Origin: Blautia sp. SC05B48
Lineage (GTDB): Bacteria > Bacillota > Clostridia > Lachnospirales > Lachnospiraceae
Length of the DNA stretch: 64,000 bases
Direction of reading: 5' to 3'
Assembly (NCBI RefSeq): GCF_005848555.1
Contig: NZ_CP040518.1
Location: 1,983,001 to 2,047,000, forward strand
Shown piece after piece: positions 47,320 through 57,042 of this stretch (the stretch's first letter is position 1; every line of letters starts with the position of its first letter). A program made the position numbers and the translations under genes. Below the pieces are notes generated by a model. It was not told the origin of the DNA, did no database searches, and was given only the letters and a program-made list of their open reading frames with translations.

Positions 47320-49539
47320 ATGATCTATGCAGATGTGATCATTGATATTTCTCATGAAAAGCTGGACCGGGATTTTCAGTATCGTGTACCTGAGGAACTG
47401 GTGCAGGCAATAAAACCCGGAGTTGTGGTCACAGTGCCCTTCGGAAAGGGAAATACCCTTCGGAAAGGCTATGTGACCGGAATCTCCGGAACGGCAAAAT
47501 ATGATGCGTCAAAGATCAAGGAGATCCGGGGAGTGTCCACAGACAGTGAGACAACAGAATCCCGGCTGATCGCACTTGCGGCCTGGATGAAGGAGACCTA
47601 TGGTTCCACCATGATCCAGGCACTGAAAACAGTTCTGCCTGTAAAAGACAAGGTCCGTGCAAAAGAGAAAAGGCTGATTTTTTTTACAGGAAAAAAGGAA
47701 GAGGGTCAGGCACTTCTTGGCAAGCTGGAAGGCAGCCGCTTTAAAGCACGTGAGCGGTTTCTTCGGGCAATCCTGGAAGCCGGGAGCCTGGATTATACTT
47801 ATGCCTCCAAAGAACTTGGAGCCGGCATTTCCGTTCTTGATTTTTTTGAAAAAAAAGGTCTGATAACCATTGAAAGTCAGGAAATGTATCGCATTCCCGA
47901 GGGGCTCGGCCTGGTGAAGGAGAACATGGAACTGAGTCTGAACCAGGAACAGCTTTTGGCAGCAGAGCAGATCTTTCGGGAATGGCAGGAGCCGGACCCA
48001 AGGCCTGCACTTCTTTTCGGAGTGACCGGAAGCGGAAAGACCCAAGTTTATATGCGCTTGATCCAGAAGGTACTGGAGAAGGGAAAACAGGCGATCGTGC
48101 TGATTCCTGAGATCGCGCTTACTTATCAGACAGTCAGGCGCTTTTATGCCGTGTTCGGAGATAAGGTTTCGGTTCTGAACTCCAGACTTTCCCAGGGAGA
48201 ACGCTATGATCAGTTCAAAAGAGCAAAACGTGGTGAGATCCAGGTGATGGTAGGACCCAGATCCGCACTGTTCACACCGTTTTCAGATCTGGGACTGATC
48301 GTTATCGACGAAGAGCATGAACCCACCTACAAAAGTGAGAATACGCCAAGGTACCATGCACGTGAGACTGCCATTGAGAGGGCGCGGATGGAACATGCCC
48401 GCGTGGTCATGGGATCAGCCACTCCGTCATTGGAAGCCTACAGTCATGCCTGTGACGGAGAATATCTTCTGGTAAAGTTAAATGCACGTTATGAGGAAAG
48501 ACCGCTTCCACAGGTATCAATCGTGGATCTTCGGGAAGAATTAAAGAAAGGGAACCGCTCGGTGCTGAGTCTGGAGCTGAAGAAGGATCTGGAGCAGGTA
48601 CTTGAAAGAAGAGAACAGGCCATGCTGTTTCTGAACCGGAGAGGATATGCGGGCTTTGTTTCCTGCAGAGCCTGCGGTCACGTTATGAAATGTCCCCACT
48701 GTGATGTATCTCTAAGTGAACACAATGGCAATCGTCTGATCTGTCATTACTGCGGCTATGAGACTGTGAAACCGGAAATCTGTCCGTCCTGTGGTTCACC
48801 GCACATTGGTGGATTTAAGGCAGGAACCCAGCAGATCGAGAAGGTCATTGAAAAAGAATTCCCGAAAGCCAGGGTACTTCGAATGGATTTTGATACCACA
48901 AGGACCAAGGACAGCTATGAGAAGATCCTGGCTTCTTTTGCAAAGCATGAGGCAGATATTCTGGTGGGGACCCAGATGATCGTCAAGGGACATGATTTTC
49001 CGAATGTGACCCTGGTAGGAGTGATCGCAGCAGATCTTTCGCTGAATATGGATGACTATCACTGCGGGGAGCGTACATTCCAGCTTCTGACTCAGGCAGT
49101 TGGACGTTCCGGCAGAGGGAACCACCCGGGGCAGGCGGTGATCCAGACATATCAGCCGGAGCATTACAGTATCCAGGCTGCGGCTATTCAGGATTATGAG
49201 AAATTTTATAAAGAAGAAATGGGGTATCGGATGCTTCTGGACTATCCGCCGGCAGCCCATATGATGACTGTTTTTGGCGCCTGCCAGGATGAAGAACTTC
49301 TGAAAAATGCCATGTATTATATAGAAGTTTTTATCCGCAGGGTAAGTCCGAAGGAAGAGCTTCACATGATCGGACCTGCAGCTGCATCGGTAGGTAAGGT
49401 AAAGGATGTTTATCGTCAGGTGATCCATCTGAAGCACAGGGATATCTGTTTTCTCACAGCAGTCAGAGAGAAGCTGGAGAAATATATAGAGATAAATTCC
49501 GGATTCCGGAAAATATACATTCAATTTGATATGAATTAA
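47320..49539 (+). CDS. priA: Primosomal replication helicase PriA
   Basis: A 739-residue replication-restart helicase. An N-terminal DNA-binding domain (1-110) precedes the helicase core: Walker A GVTGSGKTQVY, DEEH box VIDEEHEP, motif III GSATPSLEAY and motifs V/VI near ILVGTQMIVKGHDFPNV and AVGRSGRG. Between them, eight Cys (CRACGHVMKCPHC, then CHYCG and CPSCG) bind two zinc ions. It starts 4 bp after murE and has a poor ribosome binding site, so it may rely on coupling. Confidence 0.95.
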   Translation: MIYADVIIDISHEKLDRDFQYRVPEELVQAIKPGVVVTVPFGKGNTLRKGYVTGISGTAKYDASKIKEIRGVSTDSETTESRLIALAAWMKETYGSTMIQALKTVLPVKDKVRAKEKRLIFFTGKKEEGQALLGKLEGSRFKARERFLRAILEAGSLDYTYASKELGAGISVLDFFEKKGLITIESQEMYRIPEGLGLVKENMELSLNQEQLLAAEQIFREWQEPDPRPALLFGVTGSGKTQVYMRLIQKVLEKGKQAIVLIPEIALTYQTVRRFYAVFGDKVSVLNSRLSQGERYDQFKRAKRGEIQVMVGPRSALFTPFSDLGLIVIDEEHEPTYKSENTPRYHARETAIERARMEHARVVMGSATPSLEAYSHACDGEYLLVKLNARYEERPLPQVSIVDLREELKKGNRSVLSLELKKDLEQVLERREQAMLFLNRRGYAGFVSCRACGHVMKCPHCDVSLSEHNGNRLICHYCGYETVKPEICPSCGSPHIGGFKAGTQQIEKVIEKEFPKARVLRMDFDTTRTKDSYEKILASFAKHEADILVGTQMIVKGHDFPNVTLVGVIAADLSLNMDDYHCGERTFQLLTQAVGRSGRGNHPGQAVIQTYQPEHYSIQAAAIQDYEKFYKEEMGYRMLLDYPPAAHMMTVFGACQDEELLKNAMYYIEVFIRRVSPKEELHMIGPAAASVGKVKDVYRQVIHLKHRDICFLTAVREKLEKYIEINSGFRKIYIQFDMN

Positions 49540-49551
49540 AGGAGAAGAAAA

Positions 49552-50025
49552 ATGGCACTTAGAACAATCCGTGTACAGGGGGATTCTGTACTGACAAAAA
49601 AATCCCGGACAGTAGACAAAATGACACCGAGGATCGGGGAACTGATCACAGATATGCTGGATACTATGTATGATGCAATGGGTGTTGGCCTCGCCGCACC
49701 ACAGGTAGGAATCCTGAAACGTATCGTTGTCATCGATGTAGGTGAGGGCCCGATCGTGCTGATCAATCCGGAGATCCTTGAGACAAGCGGCGAGCAGACC
49801 GGTGACGAGGGATGCCTGAGCGTTCCGGGAATGGCAGGACAGGTAACACGTCCGAACTATGTGAAGGTAAAAGCACTTGATGTAAATATGAACGAACAGA
49901 TCTACGAGGGAGAGGGCCTTCTGGCAAGAGCGTTCTGTCATGAGATTGACCATCTGGATGGAAAAATGTATACAGAACTTGTGGAGGGAGAACTTCACAA
50001 GGTAACTTATGATGAAGAAGACTAA
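49552..50025 (+). CDS. def: Peptide deformylase
   Basis: A 157-residue metal hydrolase that removes the formyl group from new proteins. The three motifs are GVGLAAPQVG, DEGCLSVPG (Cys ligand) and CHEIDHLDG (two His ligands and catalytic Glu). It is followed 12 bp later by fmt, the enzyme that adds the formyl group. Confidence 0.96.
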   Translation: MALRTIRVQGDSVLTKKSRTVDKMTPRIGELITDMLDTMYDAMGVGLAAPQVGILKRIVVIDVGEGPIVLINPEILETSGEQTGDEGCLSVPGMAGQVTRPNYVKVKALDVNMNEQIYEGEGLLARAFCHEIDHLDGKMYTELVEGELHKVTYDEED

Positions 50026-50037
50026 AGGCGGGATACT

Positions 50038-50982
50038 ATGAAGATTATTTATATGGGAACTCCGGACTTTGCGGTGGCGCCTCTTGCAGCACTGGCAGAG
50101 AACGGATATGAAGTGGAGGCTGTGATCACACAGCCGGACAAACCGAAGGGCAGAGGCAAAACTATGATGCCTACTCCTGTAAAAGAAGAAGCACTGAAAC
50201 ACGGGATCCCGGTACTGCAGCCGGTGAAGGTAAGAAATCCTGAATTTGTGGAAGAACTGAAAAATCTTGCACCGGACATCATCATTGTTGCGGCATTCGG
50301 GCAGATCATTCCAAAGAGTATCCTGGATATGCCGAGATTCGGATGTATCAATATCCATGCGTCTCTGCTTCCTAAATATCGTGGAGCTGCACCGATCCAG
50401 CAGGCGGTGATCGACGGTGAAAAAGAATCCGGCGTTACCATTATGCAGATGGGAACCGGTCTGGATACCGGTGATATGATTTCCAGGATCGTGGTTCCGC
50501 TTGCCAAAGATGAGACAGGTGGAAGCTTGTTTGATAAGCTCGCACAGGCAGGTGCAGAGCTTCTGGTACAGACTTTACCGTCCATTTTTGACGGAACTGC
50601 AACCCGCGAGAAACAGCCGGAGGAGAGTCCGACACCATATGCTGCCATGATCTCCAAAAAAATGGGACTTCTGGACTTCAGCAAAAATGCGGAAGAACTG
50701 GAGCGTCTGGTAAGAGGCCTTGATCCATGGCCAAGCGCTTTTACCTTTATCAATGGAAAAACATTGAAGGTCTGGAAGAGCTCTGTTCTGGAAAAACAGG
50801 CACAGGAAGCACCTGGAACTGTGATAGCCGCTGACAAAGGAGGAATCCAGGTGGCATGCGGCCAGAAGGTACTCGTGCTCCATGAAGTGCAGCTGGAAGG
50901 CAAAAAACGCATGGAAGCGGATGCGTTCCTCCGGGGATATCAGTTGAAACCAGGAGACATGTTCAGAGATTCCAGGGAGTGA
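50038..50982 (+). CDS. fmt: Methionyl-tRNA formyltransferase
   Basis: A 314-residue enzyme that formylates initiator Met-tRNA with 10-formyl-THF. The catalytic region INIHASLLPKYRGAAPIQQAVIDGE holds the Asn/His pair, and MQMGTGLDTGDM follows with the Asp. A C-terminal OB-like domain (about 205-310) binds tRNA. It forms an operon with def, as usual. Confidence 0.97.
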   Translation: MKIIYMGTPDFAVAPLAALAENGYEVEAVITQPDKPKGRGKTMMPTPVKEEALKHGIPVLQPVKVRNPEFVEELKNLAPDIIIVAAFGQIIPKSILDMPRFGCINIHASLLPKYRGAAPIQQAVIDGEKESGVTIMQMGTGLDTGDMISRIVVPLAKDETGGSLFDKLAQAGAELLVQTLPSIFDGTATREKQPEESPTPYAAMISKKMGLLDFSKNAEELERLVRGLDPWPSAFTFINGKTLKVWKSSVLEKQAQEAPGTVIAADKGGIQVACGQKVLVLHEVQLEGKKRMEADAFLRGYQLKPGDMFRDSRE

Positions 50983-50988
50983 TGAGTT

Positions 50989-51696
50989 ATGTACGGATAT
51001 GGTTATTACGGATGGGGAATGGACCCCACGATTCTTTTACTTGTGATCGGAATGCTTCTTTCTCTTGCGGCATCCGCAAAGTTGCGCAGTACCTTTGCAG
51101 TCTATAAAAAGGTACGGAGTCATTCTGGCATCACCGGTGCGGAAGCTGCACAGAGAATCCTGAGAGCAGCAGGGATCACAGACGTACAGGTGGTTCCGAT
51201 CCGCGGAAGTCTTACGGATCACTATGATCCGAGAACGAAAACGGTTTCCCTTTCAGAAGATATTTATGGAAGAAATTCTCTGGCGGCTGTGGGGGTGGCA
51301 GCACATGAATGTGGCCATGCGATCCAGGATGCAATCAATTATGCACCACTGAATATCCGTTCAGCCATTGTACCTGCCGCAAATATTGGTTCCCAGCTTT
51401 CGTGGCCGCTGTTTATCGCAGGGCTGATCTTTTCCATTGATCCGCTGGTAACTCTGGGAATTGTTTTGTTTTCACTGGCAGTACTGTTTCAGCTGGTGAC
51501 ACTTCCGGTTGAGATCAATGCGTCTTCCAGAGCGCTTAAAATGCTGGAAAGTACAGGTATCTTAGGTGTAGATGAAAAAAAGGGTGCAAGAAAAGTACTT
51601 ACAGCGGCAGCGCTTACCTATGTGGCAGCTCTGGCGGCATCCATTCTGCAGCTTCTGAGACTGATTATCCTTGCAGGAGGTAGAGATCGTGATTAG
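50989..51696 (+). CDS. Membrane zinc metallopeptidase, YugP-like
   Basis: A 235-residue membrane protein of the Zn_peptidase_2 family. The zinc motif is VAAHECGHAIQD (HExxH). Membrane helices lie at about 9-25, 122-148, 150-172 and 203-228. It keeps an aromatic/Gly-rich N-terminus (YGYGYYGWGMD). The natural substrate is not known. The fmt-to-rsmB position is conserved in Clostridia. Confidence 0.88.
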   Translation: MYGYGYYGWGMDPTILLLVIGMLLSLAASAKLRSTFAVYKKVRSHSGITGAEAAQRILRAAGITDVQVVPIRGSLTDHYDPRTKTVSLSEDIYGRNSLAAVGVAAHECGHAIQDAINYAPLNIRSAIVPAANIGSQLSWPLFIAGLIFSIDPLVTLGIVLFSLAVLFQLVTLPVEINASSRALKMLESTGILGVDEKKGARKVLTAAALTYVAALAASILQLLRLIILAGGRDRD

Positions 51697-53044
51697 CAGC
51701 GGAGTAAATACCAGAGAACTGATTCTTGAGATCCTGTTACAGATCGAGGAGGAGGGGGAGCACAGCCATATTGCGATTCGGAATGCGCTTTCCAAATATC
51801 AGTTTCTTCCGAAACAGGAACGTAGCTTTATTACAAGAGTATGTGAGGGAACCCTGGAATACAGGATCTATATTGATTATGTCATCGATTCTTTTTCCAA
51901 GGTTTCTGTAAACAAGATGAAACCGCAGATCCGCGAGATCCTGAGAAGTGCGGTATATCAGCTGAAATTTATGGACAGTGTTCCGGACAGTGCAGTATGC
52001 AATGAAGCGGTAAAGCTGGCACAGCGAAAAGGCTTTTATAATCTAAAACCCTTTGTCAACGGGGTGCTCCGTACGATCGCAAGAGAGATCGGTGATCTGG
52101 AGCTTCCTTCCAGGGAAGAAAACGAAGTCCGTTATCTTTCCGTGAAATATTCCATGCCGGAATATCTGGTAGAAAAATGGAAAGCAGCCTACGGAGTGAA
52201 GACTACGGAGAGGATCCTGGAGGATTTTCTGACAGAAAGACCGATCACAGTACGGTGCCGTACTCATAAGGCGTCTCTGAGAGAAATCGTCACCAGTCTG
52301 AAGTCTCAGGGAGTGACAGTAGAACAGGCTCCTTATCTTCCCTATGCACTGAAGATTTCCGATTACAATCATATTCTGACACTAGAGACATTCCTTCAGG
52401 GAAAGATCCTGGTGCAGGATGTAAGCTCTATGCTTGTAGCGGAAGCTGCAAGTCCGAAAAAAGGCGACCATATCATCGACATGTGCGCTGCGCCAGGTGG
52501 AAAAAGCATCCATGCGGCAGACAAAATGGGGGATTACGGAAATGTGGATGCCAGAGATGTAAGTCAGTATAAGGCAGATCTTATCGAAGAAAACATCCAC
52601 AGGACCGGAGTGATCAACGTGGAAGCCAGAGTTCAAGATGCAACGGTATATGATCCGGATTCCGAACAGGCTGCGGATATTGTGATCGCGGATGTACCGT
52701 GCTCCGGTTATGGTGTTATCGGCAAGAAACCGGAAATCAAATACCGGGCAACTCCGCAGAAACAGGAAGAGATCGTAATGCTCCAGAGAATGATCCTGGA
52801 TAAGGCTGCAAAGTATGTGAAACCGGATGGAACGCTGATCTTCAGCACATGTACCATTGCCCGGGAAGAAAACGAAGAAAATGTATTATGGTTTTTAAAG
52901 AACTATCCGTACCGGCTGGAAAGCCTGGATCCGTATATTCCGGAGGAACTGCACTGTAAATCCACGAAGCTTGGCTATCTGCAGCTTCTGCCGGGAATAC
53001 ATAAGACGGATGGATTCTTTATTGCCAGATTCAGAAGGAAATAA
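51689..53044 (+). CDS. rsmB: 16S rRNA (cytosine-5) methyltransferase RsmB
   Basis: A 451-residue enzyme that methylates C967 of 16S rRNA (E. coli numbering). The N-terminal NusB-like RNA-binding domain covers about 1-140. The SAM domain has DMCAAPGGKSIHAA, DVPCSGYGVIGKKPE (catalytic PC) and STCTIAREENEE (second Cys). The start is GTG at 51689 with CAGGAGG eight bases upstream, overlapping the peptidase gene by 8 bp; a TTG at 51671 is the less likely alternative. Confidence 0.94.
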   Translation: MISSGVNTRELILEILLQIEEEGEHSHIAIRNALSKYQFLPKQERSFITRVCEGTLEYRIYIDYVIDSFSKVSVNKMKPQIREILRSAVYQLKFMDSVPDSAVCNEAVKLAQRKGFYNLKPFVNGVLRTIAREIGDLELPSREENEVRYLSVKYSMPEYLVEKWKAAYGVKTTERILEDFLTERPITVRCRTHKASLREIVTSLKSQGVTVEQAPYLPYALKISDYNHILTLETFLQGKILVQDVSSMLVAEAASPKKGDHIIDMCAAPGGKSIHAADKMGDYGNVDARDVSQYKADLIEENIHRTGVINVEARVQDATVYDPDSEQAADIVIADVPCSGYGVIGKKPEIKYRATPQKQEEIVMLQRMILDKAAKYVKPDGTLIFSTCTIAREENEENVLWFLKNYPYRLESLDPYIPEELHCKSTKLGYLQLLPGIHKTDGFFIARFRRK

Positions 53045-53050
53045 CAGAAA

Positions 53051-54091
53051 ATGACAGATGTAAAATCCATGACCATGGAGGAATTGAAGGAATTCATGAC
53101 AAAGATCGGTGAAAAGCCTTTCAGGGCGAAACAGATCTATGCATGGCTTCACCAGCGGCTGGTTACCTCCTGGGATGAAATGACAAATCTTTCCAAAAGC
53201 CTCAGGGAAAAGCTTTCGGCTTATCCGATCACAGCGCTGACCCAGGCAGATGTAAGAATCTCAAAAATTGACGGAACCAGAAAATATCTGTTTCGGCTGG
53301 AAGATGGAAATGTGATCGAGAGTGTTCTCATGCGGTATCACCACGGAAATTCTGTGTGCATTTCTTCTCAGGTGGGCTGCCGTATGGGATGCAGATTCTG
53401 TGCATCTACCATCGGAGGACTGACCAGATGCCTGAAGCCGTCCGAGATGCTGGATCAGATCTACCGTATCCAGGCAGATACCGGTGAACGTGTGGCCAAT
53501 GTAGTTGTGATGGGAACCGGTGAGCCGATGGATAATTATGACAATCTTGTCCGTTTTGTCCGGATCCTTACCGACGAAAACGGTCTTGGGATCAGTCAGA
53601 GAAATGTGACGGTTTCTACCTGCGGGATCGTGCCGAAGATGTATGATCTGGCTGAAGAAAAGCTTCAGATCACTCTGGCACTTTCCCTTCATGCTCCAAA
53701 TGATGAAAAACGACAGGAATTGATGCCGATCGCGAATAAGTATTCCATGGATGAGGTTCTGGATGCCTGCAGAAATTATTTTGATAAAACAGGCCGAAGG
53801 ATCACCTTTGAGTACAGTCTTGTAGCCGGTGTCAACGACAGTGAAGAAGATGCGAGACAGCTGGCCGGCCGTATAAAAGGCATCAATTGCCATGTAAATC
53901 TGATTCCGGTCAACCCCATCAAGGAACGCTCCTATGTGAGGTCTACTCGACAGGCTGTGGAGAATTTCAAAATAAAACTTGAAAAATACGGAATTAATGT
54001 TACTATTAGAAGGGAAATGGGCAGCGATATCGACGGTGCCTGTGGACAGCTAAGAAAAAGTTACATGGAAAAAACAGAAAGCGAGAAGTGA
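53051..54091 (+). CDS. rlmN: Dual-specificity 23S rRNA/tRNA adenine-C2 methyltransferase
   Basis: A 346-residue radical-SAM enzyme that methylates A2503 of 23S rRNA and A37 of some tRNAs. The cluster motif is CRMGCRFCAST. MGTGEPMDNYDNL and STCGIVPKM follow, and the accessory Cys is in DGACGQL near the C-terminus. It lies 6 bp after rsmB. Confidence 0.96.
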   Translation: MTDVKSMTMEELKEFMTKIGEKPFRAKQIYAWLHQRLVTSWDEMTNLSKSLREKLSAYPITALTQADVRISKIDGTRKYLFRLEDGNVIESVLMRYHHGNSVCISSQVGCRMGCRFCASTIGGLTRCLKPSEMLDQIYRIQADTGERVANVVVMGTGEPMDNYDNLVRFVRILTDENGLGISQRNVTVSTCGIVPKMYDLAEEKLQITLALSLHAPNDEKRQELMPIANKYSMDEVLDACRNYFDKTGRRITFEYSLVAGVNDSEEDARQLAGRIKGINCHVNLIPVNPIKERSYVRSTRQAVENFKIKLEKYGINVTIRREMGSDIDGACGQLRKSYMEKTESEK

Positions 54092-54092
54092 C

Positions 54093-54839
54093 ATGAGGAT
54101 ATACTCAGCTACTGATGTAGGGCAGAAGCGTAAGATGAATCAGGATTACGTGTTTGTATCTGAAGGTCCGGTTGGGAATCTGCCTAATCTTTTCACAGTC
54201 GCGGACGGAATGGGCGGCCATAACGCCGGTGACTATGCATCCTCACATGCAGTACGGATCCTTGTGGATGAAATCCGTGAAGATGCGGATTACAATCCTG
54301 TGAAGGTTATTCGTCATGCGATCGAAGCTGCGAATACGGAGATCAGAAACCGTGCGCAGGAAGACGAAAACCTCCGGGGCATGGGAACCACTATGGTGGT
54401 GGCGACTATTGTAGATCAGTATGCCTATGTAGCCAATGTGGGTGACAGCCGTTTATATGTGATCCAGGACGGGATCCGCCAGGTTACCAGAGATCATTCT
54501 CTGGTACAGGAAATGGTGAGAATGGGCGAGATCAGCGAAGCGGAAGCACGGAATCATCCGGATAAGAACATCATTACAAGGGCACTTGGTGCAGAGAAAA
54601 CGGTGGATGTGGATTTCTTTGATCTGAAACTTGAAAAAGGATGTACGATCCTGATGTGTTCAGACGGTCTCAGCAATATGGTTGAAGATGAGAAGATCCA
54701 GGAGATCATATCCGATCCGGAAGCAGATATTGATCAGAAGGGCAGTGCGCTCCTTCGGGAAGCAAATCAGAATGGTGGTAAGGATAATATTGCAGTCGTA
54801 CTGGTAGAGCCATTCACGAATGAGGTGGAAGCATGTTGA
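54093..54839 (+). CDS. prpC: PP2C-type Ser/Thr protein phosphatase
   Basis: A 248-residue PPM/PP2C phosphatase. Metal-binding motifs are TVADGMGGHNAGDYAS, VANVGDSRLYVI, TRDHSLVQEMV, MCSDGLSNMV and GGKDNIAVVLVEP. It reverses phosphorylation by the PASTA kinase encoded next, with a 7-bp gene overlap. The pair controls cell-wall growth and translation-related targets in Firmicutes. Confidence 0.95.
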   Translation: MRIYSATDVGQKRKMNQDYVFVSEGPVGNLPNLFTVADGMGGHNAGDYASSHAVRILVDEIREDADYNPVKVIRHAIEAANTEIRNRAQEDENLRGMGTTMVVATIVDQYAYVANVGDSRLYVIQDGIRQVTRDHSLVQEMVRMGEISEAEARNHPDKNIITRALGAEKTVDVDFFDLKLEKGCTILMCSDGLSNMVEDEKIQEIISDPEADIDQKGSALLREANQNGGKDNIAVVLVEPFTNEVEAC

Positions 54840-57040
54840 AGACGGGAATGATCATAGCCGAGCGTTATGAGATCGTAGGAAAAATCGGAACTGGCGGAAT
54901 GGCAGATGTCTATAAGGCTATGGACCATAAGCTGAACCGTTTTGTTGCAGTGAAGGTCCTGAAACCGGAGTTTCGGGAAGACACCACGTTTATAAAGAAA
55001 TTCATAAGTGAGGCCCAGGCGGCAGCTGGTCTTACACATCCGAATATCGTTAATGTATTTGACGTAGGAGATGACGGCGGTGTTTATTACATTGTTATGG
55101 AACTGATCGAGGGTATCACTCTGAAGGAATACATCTCCAAGAAGGGGAAGCTTTCCATTAAAGAGGCCACAAGTATCGCAATCCAGGTTTCTATGGGGCT
55201 GGAGGCGGCACACAGCCATGGTATCGTTCACAGAGATGTGAAACCCCAGAATATCATTATCTCCACAGATGGTAAAGTAAAGGTGACAGACTTTGGAATT
55301 GCCAGAGCTGCATCTTCCAATACGATCAGCTCCAATGTAATGGGATCTGTACATTACAGCTCACCTGAGCAGGTGAGAGGCGGATATAGTGATGAGAAGA
55401 GCGATATCTATTCTCTCGGAATCACATTGTATGAGATGGTTACAGGAAGAGTTCCTTTTGACGGAGATACCACTGTGGCGATCGCTATCAAGCATCTGCA
55501 GGAAGAGATGGTCCCGCCAAGTGTGTATACACCGGATCTTCCGTACAGTTTGGAGCAGATCATTCTGAAATGTACACAGAAAAGTGTAGATCGTCGTTAC
55601 AGCCGTATGGAGGATGTGATCGCGGACCTGAAACATTCCCTGATCGATCCCCAGGGCGATTTTGTAAAGCTTACTACAGTTGACAACGATGCCAAGACGG
55701 TTGTGATCTCAGAAGAAGAGCTTGGTGAGATCAAACATACACCGAAGCAGATCACAAAACCGGAGATCACTACACTTGAGGAAGAAAAATACGACGATAA
55801 CGATTACGATGATGCAGAGGAAGAATACAGACCGAGATCCGAGCATAGATCCGGAAAGAAAAAGAAGCATCATGGTTCCGGAAGAGGCCTGACTATTGCG
55901 GCACTGATTGGCGGGGCAGTCCTTCTGATCGTTCTTGTGGTAGTGCTTGGACGTGCCGCAGGACTGTTTGGAACAGGCAGCAGCGGAACTGCAGACAGCA
56001 GCAAGGCAGAGGCGAAGCAGGAATCAGCAGCTGACGGGCTGGCAACCGTTCCTGATCTTGTAGGCAAAACAGAGGAAGAGGCCAAAACACTTGCAAACGA
56101 TGCACATCTGGGTGTCCAGATGGCCGGTGAGGAGGCATCTGATCAGGAAAAAGGCAGGATCTCCCGTCAGAAGACAGCAGCGGGAACACAGGTTGAAGCC
56201 AATACAACTGTGAAATACTGGGTGAGCACCGGAACAGCGCAGGTTACGATCCCGGATCTGGATGGACGTACAGGAATTGATGCACAGCAGACTCTGGAAG
56301 ATCTTGGACTTCAGGTAAATGTCCAGAAAGAATACAGTGACACAGATGACAACGGATATGCACTGGTAGATCCGGGATATGTTTACAATGTCGAGCCGGC
56401 AGCAGGTACTTCTGTGCAGGCAGGCTCTTCTGTAACACTGACAGTCAGTCGAGGGGTTGATTATGGCGATAATGCTGAGGTTCCGAGTGTTGTAGGAATG
56501 ACCAAGGATGCTGCGCTTACTATTTTAGGTAAATTTATTGATATTCAGATAACAGAACAGCAGAGTACAGAAGCTGCAGGTACAGTTATCGCACAGGATC
56601 CGGAAGCCTATGCGGCAGCAGACCCGGATCAGCCGATCAGCATTACCATCAGCTCCGGTGACAAGGCTCCATCCACAGACAGCACAGCATCTGCAGATAG
56701 CACAGCATCCACAGACAGTACAGCATCTGCGGACAGCACAGTATCCACAACTACATCTACAGCAGATGTCAATGCAAACACAGGCTGGAAATGTACACAG
56801 ACACTGGATACACCGTCTGGTTACAATGGAGGAGCAATTCGTCTGGAACTGATCCAGGACGTAAACGGTGAGCCTAAGGCATCCACTATCATTGACGGAC
56901 AGAATATCAGCTTCCCGTATCAGCTTAATATCTCAGGTGCTGAGGGCATTACCTCAGGAACCATCTATCTCTATGAGGAGGTAGACGGGGATTATCAGCA
57001 GCTTGGAACCTACACGGTTACATTCAAGAAAGCTGAGTGA
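54833..57040 (+). CDS. prkC: PASTA-domain Ser/Thr protein kinase
   Basis: A 735-residue membrane kinase. The catalytic domain covers about 1-268: GTGGMADVYKA (P-loop), VAVKVLKPE, HRDVKPQNI, DFGIARA, and APE-like SPEQ. A membrane helix lies at about 350-372. Three PASTA domains follow: about 397-465 (TVPDLVGKT), 468-540 (TIPDLDGRT) and 545-612 (EVPSVVGMT), which bind muropeptides or lipid II. A Ser/Thr/Asp-rich linker (about 615-645, repeats of STAS/ADSTAS) leads to a beta-rich C-terminal domain of about 90 residues, an addition absent from B. subtilis PrkC. Confidence 0.95.
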   Translation: MLKTGMIIAERYEIVGKIGTGGMADVYKAMDHKLNRFVAVKVLKPEFREDTTFIKKFISEAQAAAGLTHPNIVNVFDVGDDGGVYYIVMELIEGITLKEYISKKGKLSIKEATSIAIQVSMGLEAAHSHGIVHRDVKPQNIIISTDGKVKVTDFGIARAASSNTISSNVMGSVHYSSPEQVRGGYSDEKSDIYSLGITLYEMVTGRVPFDGDTTVAIAIKHLQEEMVPPSVYTPDLPYSLEQIILKCTQKSVDRRYSRMEDVIADLKHSLIDPQGDFVKLTTVDNDAKTVVISEEELGEIKHTPKQITKPEITTLEEEKYDDNDYDDAEEEYRPRSEHRSGKKKKHHGSGRGLTIAALIGGAVLLIVLVVVLGRAAGLFGTGSSGTADSSKAEAKQESAADGLATVPDLVGKTEEEAKTLANDAHLGVQMAGEEASDQEKGRISRQKTAAGTQVEANTTVKYWVSTGTAQVTIPDLDGRTGIDAQQTLEDLGLQVNVQKEYSDTDDNGYALVDPGYVYNVEPAAGTSVQAGSSVTLTVSRGVDYGDNAEVPSVVGMTKDAALTILGKFIDIQITEQQSTEAAGTVIAQDPEAYAAADPDQPISITISSGDKAPSTDSTASADSTASTDSTASADSTVSTTTSTADVNANTGWKCTQTLDTPSGYNGGAIRLELIQDVNGEPKASTIIDGQNISFPYQLNISGAEGITSGTIYLYEEVDGDYQQLGTYTVTFKKAE

Positions 57041-57042
57041 TC

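Noticed and set aside
48796..50358. 520-codon minus-strand ORF opposite priA, def and fmt
   Set aside because: It runs across three well-supported genes on the other strand and shows no recognisable protein features.
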